From contig JAMXBB010000007.1 of NCBI GenBank assembly GCA_024138015.1, positions 92,427,045 through 92,491,044 on the forward strand: 64,000 nucleotides of DNA. The letters run 5' to 3'. This document shows positions 55,641 to 64,000 of the stretch, one piece after another. Source of the DNA: Lumnitzera littorea (taxonomy: Eukaryota; Streptophyta; Magnoliopsida; Myrtales; Combretaceae). The first letter of the stretch is position 1, and every line of letters begins with the position of its first letter. A program made the position numbers and the translations under genes. The notes beneath the pieces are model-generated. The model worked only from the letters and a program-made list of their open reading frames with translations, was not told where the DNA came from and made no database searches.

Positions 55641-58600
55641 AAAAAATGGTTTTTGAATTACAAGAAGGATAGATTATATCTACAAATACAAAATAATAAC
55701 CTTTTTTTTTTCTTTTTTATCAACCCAAATTGATTAATTGCTTATATACTAGTTGTATTAAAAATCATTCTTCCATCAAATTGAAGTGACTAATCAAAGT
55801 AAACGTATATATGATAAGTTTGGGTTAGATATAATGCTTTATTTGTATCATATTCTATAAGTATTGACTCCATATTTTAGAATCCTTTAATATACAAGAA
55901 CCACCTTAAAACTTATATCTTATAGAACTATAGAGTATATATTATCCTAAAAAACTTGCCAATTTTTTATTATACTTTGAACATAAGATCTTTTAAATAA
56001 GATGCTAACAATTATTAATACTAAGAAAAATTATTGTCAAGAAAAAGAAAACAACTATATTGCATGAAATATTAAATGAAATTGAGTACAAACTTACTCA
56101 AAAATAAGCTAATATAATCTAATAACATATCAATGATGGATATTTGAAATGTAAAAAGGAAAATATGGAATCCAATTACTAATGAAAGAGTATAGGGAAA
56201 AAATGAATTAAGATAATGTTAAGAGTCAAAAAACTTGAGTAGTAACAAAAGGAAAATGAAAGATGGTAAAGAAAATAAGAGTCAAGAAAGTATGGTTAGT
56301 AGTACCACTTTAGGAAGAAAATAAGAAGCGGAAAAGGAACAATGGATGTAATGCACTTTATGTTTTTACATTCTACAATGGGTTTCAATCATAAGTATAT
56401 ACTCAGTTAAAATTATAATACTTTGTAAAATACTATGTAATTGCTATATTATTCTAAAAAATGTGATAAAACTTTAAAAAGTAATATTATGATTGGAATT
56501 TCAATAACATGATAACTGTAATTTGGAGGGAAAAAAATGTGTGAACCATAAGAAAAGCTTTCCCTCAGACATTCATCCCTTCCCACCTTCTTTCTATTTT
56601 TAAACAAGGAAAAGTGTCTTAAAACTTGTATTTATCTTTCACTTTCCTTCTCCTTTCAATTCATTACTCCATCCAAAACATAATGTTATCACATAGGATA
56701 GAGTGAGTTTTACATTTCAATAGGATTACCTACTCATTGATGCTCACTTTGGATTGGGCCACTAATAAAAAGGAGAATGCAACGAGCAATCAATTTAGTC
56801 TTAATTAAGATCTTGAAACAGATCTAAGCTAAAATGTTGCCATCACTGTTTCACAATAATTATGTCTCTCGATCCATTTTTGTATAAGTATACACATTAT
56901 TTACCACTTAAACGACTTCATAATAGCTATTATTAGCTCCTCGTGGTTGGAAAATTACCCATCAGTCATGAGTAGGAATAAGGAAAATATATAACTGCGA
57001 CACTATTATTGGAATTGTTTAGATGAACAATAATCAAGGACCGTCCATTTGCAAACCCTACCACTTATACCTGTTTTATTCAAACAATCAATTTATGCAA
57101 GTACTAGTGGCATATACTTATATCGAAAACATTTTGTGGGTTGATTGACTTTTGTGTAATGCGCTGAAACTTGCATATTAGAAAATATTATAAAATAATT
57201 ATCTAAACCATTTTCCATGTGCAATAAATTCTCTAAACTTACAACATATTATTATGACTTTTAAGAATACATAAATAATTCTTAAACCATTATTTAAACC
57301 TTGAATTTTCGCTAAAAATAACAATTAAATAGCCATAGTGTTTTATAAAAGCCGATACAAAACCATACATACGAGTATATTGATTAAATCGAATTTTTAA
57401 AAAATGAGCAACTTATTCTAGAATGCTTATTTGACAAACAACATTTTAGAACCTCATACACTTAGCACTTTTATTGAAATGGATGATGAATTCATTAGGG
57501 CTAGCTGTCTTCGATGAATTGTCTTCTCAACAGGTTTTATAAAGATATGCATGTCAACTTAACGACATCGAGTAATGAAATACATTATCACGTCTGTTAG
57601 CACAAGGTGGAGCGATAAGTGTACCCTCTTCTTTTTTTCCCCTCAATTGATGCACTTTAAAATGAAAATTTTGGCTATACATTTCTTTTCTTTTTTTTTT
57701 TAACCGTAGAAACTTTAGAATAATATGCAGACAAATAAGAATTAATTTATTTTTAACAACAAACTCCATTAAGAATGTGATACACATAAGAGAGTAGATT
57801 TGTATATGTGATTACTTTCTTACATGATATACATTTAATGGAGGGTATTACTGAAATAGATAATTACTTATCTATCTGTTCCTTTTACCGAAACTTTGAT
57901 GTTAAATACATTCAATCATCACCAGCACAAAAATGAATATCTGGTCAAGCTAGTTTCACATTTTTAAAAATTTATCTACTAGTTGGCCCAAAAAAAAAAA
58001 AAACAAAGAAAAGAAAATAATCATCCACTAGATAGTGTCACTACTTTCATCATTCTCTTTATTTAGTTGATTTCTTTTTTCCTCAAAAGAATAACTTTTC
58101 TTATAAAGCAATTTTTATGAATAGTCCTAGTGACAAAATGTGCATGATCAGGGGTAATGGATATGGAAGAGCGCGGTAGACCAGTGCATATCTATAATTT
58201 CTGCTGAATTTATGTGGCAAATTACTAACACGCCACTTAATTTATTTTGGCACTTTAGTTCTTATATTTGCATTGTCATTTGGTTAATCAAATGAATAAA
58301 ATTAATGGAATTCCTTCCCATTATTTTTCCTAAAAATTTGATATTCTGCATTTAGATAAGATGATGGGAAAAACATGACCTGATTTCCCCGTCTCCGGGA
58401 ATTGAAGCTGTCTCTGCATCTACTCGTTAAGCTTTTGACCAATTATAACTTATGAATTAGTACTTTGTGGAATTGCACCTTGAAATATTTTATTATCATA
58501 AAACTCTATAGAAAAGCAAGTAATAAATCAAACAAGGCTCAATCGTGGTAGTTGGCCCCGTAAGGAACCAAAACTTGCTATAATCCATCAACCTAATACA

Positions 58601-59385
58601 CTGTCCATTTCACATCGGAGCCCATCATTTCTTATTTATTGAAGGATAATATGAATGGATGTTTCCGGAATACTTAATCCAGTACCAAATAAAATAACAT
58701 CTCACCATTTTACGTTGTAATGCTTCAAACTCATAAGATTTTAGCTAAACTATTAAAATCACCAATTTCTCCAATAAGAACTGTAATATTATAAAGGATA
58801 ACCAATCTCCAATTAATATAAATTTGATGGCTCATAGATAAGTCCTTATAATCCTTAAATAGAAATAATTATGAATATAAATTCAATCTCCCACAATAAA
58901 TAGAAATAAGTAAATCATGACTTAAAACAACTACAGAATTTATTCTCTGTTATCAAAACAAATGAAATAATAGCTAAGGCTGAAGTCTCATCCTCAAACC
59001 TAGTCCGAAAATCTAGTAACAATCAATTCCTATGAAAAGTTTAATCTTTGTTGATTTTCATCGTAATAATAGTAGTTTTCTCCGGTCTCTTCATCCTAAA
59101 AATAATAATAGGCATCTCCATAATCATCAATATTTAGTATATTCATCAAATGGTTTGCAATAAGAAAATAAAGGAGTAAGCTGAAACTTGGTAAGTAACA
59201 TCAATCACATGTGCATAACAAGCAAATCAATCATTCAATGCAATAAATAAACACCCATTCAATTATTATCTAATTTAACCGTTCAAACAATACAAGTGCA
59301 CTTAAGATTGCCCAACAATATAATATAATATAAGTATACACTCGAGAACTGCCACATCGAGCCCCAAGATTTTTTAATCTACCTC
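55641..59385. other. Gene-free AT-rich sequence
   Basis: No domain on either strand. Purine-rich (56220-56345) and pyrimidine-rich (56560-56690) blocks lie near each other but do not pair well. Small frames such as 57554-57787 are featureless. Confidence 0.55.
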
Positions 59386-59394
59386 AAATCAATT

Positions 59395-59786
59395 TTAAGG
59401 GTAACTGCACTAAGGACATTGCTATCCAAATATCATCAAGGTGCCCTCTAAGGTACTTGATGGTCACTTTATTCAACTCCTTATAGTCAATGTACAATCT
59501 CGTACTTCCATCCTTCTTCTTGACAAAAAGAGTTGTTATACCTCATGGTAAGGAACTCGATCTATCAAAAACCTTTATTTTGTAATTCCTCCAATTGGGT
59601 CTTTAGCCCCACCAACTCTATTGGCACCATCATATAAGCTGGTTTAGCTATTAGAGCTATACTTGATACTAAATCAACATTGAACTCTATTTCCTTGAAT
59701 GAAGGTAAACTCGATGAATCTTCAGGGAATAGATCTACAAACCCATTCACTATCGGTACTTCTTTAAGTTTAACCTTTGGATTCAA
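59395..59786 (-). pseudogene. Protease-RT linker and RT N-terminus
   Basis: The open frame 59565-59786 gives VPIVNGFVDLFPEDSSSLPS, FKEIEFNVDLVSSIALIAKP and LKTQLEELQNKGF. The next frame continues TTLFVKKKDGSTRLYIDYKE and LNKVTIK, the first conserved RT motif of gypsy elements, then loses similarity. The catalytic YxDD region is absent, so the element was truncated within RT. Confidence 0.85.
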
Positions 59787-60119
59787 CTCAACTACTAACG
59801 CTATTAATCTGCTGTTACCCCCCTAATTCATATGTAGGTAACCCCTCAGGCCTTTAAGCCTCTAACTTCAAACTGATTGGGTCTTCGCTTAGAGAATCAA
59901 AATAAACCACTAAGCTATGACAATCAATGATGGTGTGATACTTGGACAAACCAATTTTCTCCAAGTATGAAATTCAAAGTCTAACATCTCCAAAACTTAA
60001 AGATTCGCAAACATAACTCATCCTTGGATCACCATCTTGACATCACAGAACTTATCTAGTATTGCTCCATCTCCAAAGGGAGTGTTCACATATAAAGGCT
60101 TATGCAATTGCTCGAATTT

Positions 60120-60270
60120 CAAATACATAAATGTATAAAGTCATTCAAAATATATGAATGAGTAGCACCAATATCGAATAATATAAGCACATTAGCAGAG
60201 AGCAAAAACACGTAATGGGCCTCTCTTCCTTGGCCCCTAAGGTCTAGTTTGATAGTGCTATACATTGAAG
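60120..60270 (-). pseudogene. Protease active-site block of the Tekay/Del-like remnant
   Basis: The minus strand reads FLLSANVLILFDIGATHSYI, the retropepsin active-site pattern D-S-G-A-T-H-S with Ser changed to Ile. It lies at the expected distance downstream of the zinc knuckles. Confidence 0.82.
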
Positions 60271-60324
60271 TCCTATTGGCTATTGTACTACCACTTGTTA
60301 TGGGATTTAGCTGACTATTCCTTG

Positions 60325-61300
60325 TAGTGCCACACTTAAAAGTTCGGTGTCCCCTTTATTTGCAGTTATAGCAAAAGGTCAAGCAAATTGACTTCTCATT
60401 ATAAATCCCATTTACATGCCTAGTCTTTCTACAAGAAAAACATGTTCTTTTTAGCTGGCTATACTGTTTCAACTCATGCAATCCATAACACCTTAAGAAC
60501 CCATACCCTACTATTATTATTAAGAGTAAGGTTAAAGGCAAAGCTAATAAAGCTAGTTTAACCTAATAAGGATGTACTAGAACAACTACTAGCCTAACCA
60601 GTTACATTTGTATCATAGGCCTCTTGCCCCTATCTTAGAAGGCAATACTTAAGCCAGCCCTTTTCCCTATAACCAACCATAACATAAGAGATATCTATTC
60701 TTCCTTTCGCCTCCTGCTTTACTCTAAGTATTTTGTTTTATTTACTACTTAAGCATAAATTTGTAGCTAGAATGCATTTAACTCAATATAAATTTGCTTC
60801 TAAGTCTTTGATAAAATTATGAACTTCCGACTAGTCATCAACTCTAATAGCTTTAGGTAAAACTATCAGGCAATTCAACTCCGCCTCATACACTGCAATA
60901 GACCATTACCCTATTGGCAATTATAATATGCAACCTCCATAGCATCCTGCACATTGCTTGGGAAGTACTTCTCATACAACAAATGTCTAAGCCCTTTTCC
61001 AATTCATCACTCCTCTAAGCAACCTGCTCTCACTACACTACCACTCAACCCTTGTGCCTTTTAACATGTATGTTGCATAACTAACCTTCCAGTCTTGTGA
61101 CACTTCAAAATTCATAAAAATCTTCACAATATCTTCCATCCATTGATTTGCTTCAAATGGGTCCTCTTTCTTTGGGTTAAACGACTTTCCCTATCTAGAA
61201 AATTTTTTAAGGTTAATTAGCTCTCGTACTTGCCTCACAACTAACATTCCCACTAATTTACAATTTAGAGTAGCTATATATTATCATTTGTTGGCTAACT
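60325..61300 (-). pseudogene. Gag with two zinc knuckles (Tekay/Del-like)
   Basis: Knuckle 1 near 60405-60450 reads CFSCRKTRHVNGIY (last Cys now Tyr); knuckle 2 near 60325-60370 reads CYNCK, a stop, RGHRTFKC, keeping C, C, H and C. Upstream, around 60900-61010, KGLRHLLYEKYFPSNVQDAM matches the capsid block usually read as F...F..KYFP.S.R...E. Stops are frequent. Gag would bind and package element RNA. Confidence 0.72.
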
Positions 61301-61447
61301 TAGACCTCCCTGTGGCGACTATCATCATATTGGTAACTAACCACCTTGTCTACCTTGTAGCACACAACCATTCTGCTGTTGTCCAATAAAATTTCTCTTT
61401 GCTAAGGCATTTTGCCCACTTTTAGCATTGATGTTAGGTACATTAAA

Positions 61448-62314
61448 TGTTATGAACGGTGATCAAGAATAGACAAAGTCGGTCACTAGATAAATCCAAG
61501 CTTGCAGGAAGCTCGAAGGAAAGTGATGAGGTATGTGTGAAAGGACAAATGCAAATGAAGGGTAAGCAAAAACCTACGAACAGCTCTAGAGGATATAACG
61601 CATCAATAAAACTTTCAAAAACTTACGGCACAATCCGATATGACGTACAAATCGATCTGGTGAAGTTACTCACCACCTAACCTTACTCAAGGGTTAAGAT
61701 AAGAGTAATGCTGAGAGTAAACGGGTAGTGTTTATATAAGGAAGGAAAATTACTTAAGTGTATTGATGTTCAATTTGATTCTCCATAACTACAAGTACAA
61801 GGGGTATTTATACCCATAAGTTAGGACAATTTGCCCAAAAGAAAAAAGATAAAAAGGGTATTTCCTAAGAAAGTAACATACAAGATACAAAAAGGTAAAA
61901 AATGAATATACGAGGAAAGCAATCATTAGTGCAACAGATTCTATATATGATACTGTACACATTGGTGATACTGTATTGGTGATACCGTTGGAAGATGTGG
62001 ACAAAAAATACAGACAGTTGCTTATCCGAGTAAGGGTAGCTTGATCAGTCCAGACTCTTTCTTTCGGCATCTTGGTAAAGGTACAACCGAATAAGTAATT
62101 GGCTAGGCATGTGTGAGAATGAAGATAGGCCGTTGTTTCAACCTTCTACTTCTCGACACATAACATGTGAGAAATAGGCAATCACACGGCTCGGTAGGCA
62201 AAATGTGTCGATAAGGAGATACTTGGCCTTCGCATGAGTTAGTTAGAATAAGAGGATTCGTCTTGCCAATCTCTCTAGTCCTCAGGTTTGGATGTGGGTC
62301 AGTAGTCTGATAGC
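61448..62314 (-). repeat. 3' LTR of a gypsy element that extends beyond the window
   Basis: Placed between the gag of the neighbour and a purine tract. The right end TAGTCTGATA is followed by GCTTAATTCCCATCATTCC, which on the minus strand is a purine-rich GGAATGATGGGAATTAAGC. A TATA box TATAAATA on the minus strand (61805-61812) is well placed for an LTR promoter. The partner LTR lies outside the window, so ends are estimates. The plus frame 61459-61680 and minus frame 61789-62070 are chance frames in the LTR. Confidence 0.55.
61805..61812 (-). promoter_or_regulatory. TATA box of the LTR (minus strand)
   Basis: Minus-strand TATAAATA inside GGTATAAATACC, a perfect palindrome, so the reading direction is decided only by the element's orientation. 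Confidence 0.5.
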
Positions 62315-62339
62315 TTAATTCCCATCATTCCTTCTAGGT

Positions 62340-63500
62340 TATTTTGGATTTGAGATCAAATCCAAATGATCTTCGTTCAGCTCTCCATCAAGGTGATACG
62401 GATTGAGATTGACAACATTGAAGGCGTTAGAAACCCCATAATCCTTAGGCAACTCCAATCTATAGACATTTTCATTGATCTTCTGAAGGATTTTGAGAGT
62501 TCCTTCAACTCTTATAGATAATTTGTTCCTCCTCTTGTTCAGAAACTATTCCTTATTGAGGCATAACCATACCAAGTCTCTTAGCTAGAATTGTTTAGCC
62601 ATCTTACCCTTGGTCTTCTCCCCGTATTCTTCTAGCAACTTGGTTAATCTATCGAGTGACTTTATCATATGTGCTGGAGGGATTGTACTCAAGCTCTTGT
62701 GTCAGAGTCCTCTTGCACAGGCACAAGTACAAGGGTATGGTCGAGTGGCAACTCAAGATTAAAACTATAGACCACTTCAAAGGGTATTTGCTTAGTGGTG
62801 TAATGTACTGTACGGTTGTAAGCAAATTCAACCACTGGCAAGCAGACGTTTCAATTAGCTAAGTTCTTTCCCACTATAGCTCGAAGTAGTGATTCCAAAG
62901 TGCAATTAACAACCTCCGTTTGGCCGTCAGTTTAAGGATGATAAGAAGTATTGAATAGTACTTTAGTCCCCATCCGACATCACAAGGTTTTTTAGAAATG
63001 GCTCAAGAACTTTAGATCCCTATCGGAGACTACACTTCTTAGCATACCGTTTAACCACACCTTCTCCTACAAGAAAAGAGAAGTAATAGCCGTAGTGTCG
63101 TTAGATTTTGAGTAGGGCACGAAGTGTGCCATTTTGTTGAAATGATCCACGATGACCATTATAGAATCTTTACCTCAAATGGTTCATAGTTGTTTAAGAA
63201 CAAAGTTCATGCTCAATTCGGTCTATGGCTTCATCGAGACAAGTAAAGGCATTGCTTTCCCTTGCTCAGCTTGGCACGATACGGCACTTAGCCTTCTTGC
63301 ACATGGTACAACTATTAACAACTCGGTGTACAACTCTCCTGATCCTTGGCTAGAAGAATCGACCATTCAATAGTTTACAGGTTCTTTTTTCTCTAAAATG
63401 TCCAGAGAGTCCTCCACTATAGGCTTCCCTAATTAGCATCTCCTTCAGGGAACAAGTTGGTATGCATAGTTTTTCACTTCAGAACAAGTAACCATCCTTC
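62340..63500 (-). pseudogene. Integrase of the right-edge gypsy element
   Basis: Core blocks in order are LSMNFVL, GKDSIMVIVDHFNKMAHFVP (first catalytic Asp, about 63139-63172), VSDRDLKFLSHF (second Asp, near 63010-63035), HP, a stop for Gln, and TDGQTEVVN (third catalytic residue Glu, 62903-62940), then ANWNVCLPVVEFAYN, HYTTKQIPFEVVY. The C-terminus gives LKILQKINENVYRLELPKDY, GVSNAFNVVNLNPYHLDGEL, NEDHLDLISNPK and a stop. No chromodomain follows. Catalytic D, D and E are all kept. Plus-strand frames at 62656-62862 and 63152-63373 are shadows. Confidence 0.9.
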
Positions 63501-63559
63501 ACATGATACTCATCCATTATCCTTCCATCAATGCATCGCATGATTATGGGTCCAAAGTG

Positions 63560-64000
63560 TGGATCCCCAGAATATTGTTCTTTGATATTTGTAAACCCAA
63601 ACAACCTGGTATATAGTTCGGTTAAAAGTGTATGTCTCCTTGAAAGAGCACCTGCAATTATGTTGCTCTTTCCCTACTTGTATTTTATTACAAAATTAAA
63701 TCCTTTAAGGAATTCAACCCATCTCACTTGCCGCTTCGATAACTTCATCTAACTTCAAAGGTACCTCAATAATTCATGGTTAGTATATATAACAAATTCT
63801 TTTAGTAGTAAATAGTGCTACCATACTTATAGTGCTCGGATTAGTGACAAAAGCTCCTTATCATGCATGAAGTAATTTAACTATGGCCCTCTCAGCTTCT
63901 CATTATAAAAGGTGATTGGTTGGCCTTCCTGCACTAAAACAATGCCTATTCTAATGCCTAATGCATCACATTTCAACTCAAATATTTTCTTAAAGTTAGG
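63560..64000 (-). pseudogene. RNase H of the right-edge gypsy element, cut by the window end
   Basis: The minus strand at the edge reads KKIFELKCDALGIRIGIVLV, QEGQPITFYNEKLRGP, a stop, LNYFMHDKELLSLIRAL: the gypsy RNase H start, with the usual catalytic Asp in the CDA block, the G-x-V-L-x-Q-x-G-x-P block and the D-K-E-L block. It continues toward integrase with several stops. Confidence 0.87.

Larger units (their letters stand above)
59390..61440 (-). mobile_element. Truncated Ty3/gypsy remnant (Tekay/Del-like): gag, protease, start of RT
   Basis: Minus-strand order is gag (about 60450-61300), two zinc knuckles (60325-60450), protease (about 60150-60260), a long linker (59565-59786) and the first reverse-transcriptase block, where homology stops at about 59390. 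The rest of pol and the 3' LTR are missing on the left. On the right it abuts the LTR of another gypsy element. The linker wording (VNGFVDLFPEDSSSLPSFKE, then IEFNVDL) suggests the Tekay/Del group of chromoviruses; clade assignment is tentative. Confidence 0.75.
62315..64000 (-). mobile_element. 3' part of a Ty3/gypsy element, continuing past the right edge
   Basis: Minus-strand integrase and, at the window edge, RNase H. The element reads in from beyond 64000 and ends at the LTR 61448-62314. It is well preserved in wording but interrupted by stops, many at codons one C-to-T change from Gln or Arg. Confidence 0.85.

Noticed and set aside
55361..55733. 62-82 codon Cys/His-rich frames as small zinc or toxin-like proteins
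   Set aside because: Translation artefact of the alternating TG/CA microsatellite; present in several frames at once.
56220..56690. A second foldback element like that at 9053-9782
   Set aside because: Purine-rich and pyrimidine-rich blocks are present but no run of complementary bases comparable to the first was found.
61459..61680. 73-codon plus-strand frame as a gene
   Set aside because: Lies inside the probable LTR, basic and low-complexity, no domain.
62656..63752. Plus-strand frames of about 70 codons as host genes
   Set aside because: They lie antisense to a clear gypsy integrase and RNase H.
1..64000. CRISPR array, bacterial operons, organelle DNA insert, rDNA or telomere repeat
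   Set aside because: No regularly spaced repeats, no operon-like coding, no long chloroplast- or mitochondrion-like gene, and no telomeric or rDNA sequence was seen.
2729..64000. An endogenous pararetrovirus among the RT remnants
   Set aside because: Each reverse transcriptase lies in Ty3/gypsy, Ty1/copia or LINE context with an integrase or endonuclease; no movement-protein or coat-protein signature was seen.

Overview
This is a 64-kb piece of an AT-rich plant nuclear genome, most likely a dicot. The evidence is a MIR156 precursor carrying the exact canonical 20-nt plant miR156, many plant Ty3/gypsy, Ty1/copia and L1-type retroelements with tRNA-iMet-type primer sites, and no compact operon-like coding. 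The species cannot be named from the sequence. I found no intact protein-coding gene. The longest open frames are about 120 codons, and nearly all are pieces of decayed transposons or chance frames.

Layout. 1-2723: gene-free, with one promoter-like stretch near 850. 2724-8532: a structurally complete but coding-dead chromovirus (Galadriel-like Ty3/gypsy) on the minus strand, with both LTRs, PBS, PPT and a perfect CTAAG target duplication. 9053-9782: a foldback (MITE-like) element. About 10770-12360: the MIR156 locus, plus strand, the only clearly functional gene I can defend. 12.4-19.9 kb: no recognisable gene. 19.9-27.84 kb: copies of a roughly 1.1-kb LTR-like repeat around a decayed plus-strand Ty1/copia element. 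About 30.07-30.65 kb: exon-like sequence with a 38-codon small ORF. 32.37-42.98 kb: a decayed minus-strand L1 LINE split by about 4.5 kb of other sequence, which itself holds a plus-strand LINE 3' part interrupted by a solo-LTR-like block. 44.2-50.45 kb: a minus-strand LTR element with only gag and protease recognisable; each LTR carries its own insertion. 50.46-53.7 kb: a second related gag-protease remnant. 55.48-55.64 kb: an alternating purine-pyrimidine microsatellite. 59.39-61.44 kb: a 3'-truncated gypsy remnant on the minus strand. 61.45-64.0 kb: the 3' part of another minus-strand gypsy element that runs off the window.

How it works together. The transposons do not cooperate; they form nested layers around a microRNA gene. 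miR156 is known in plants to target SPL transcription-factor mRNAs and hold plants in the juvenile phase. The elements look old: reading frames are full of stops, and where I aligned the two LTRs of the first element by eye every difference was a transition, as expected from long-term cytosine methylation and deamination. I found no evidence of a new biological system. The most useful leads are the MIR156 locus and its possible downstream exons, the gag-protease-only element with reciprocal LTR insertions, and the copia/LTR-repeat arrangement at 20-28 kb.
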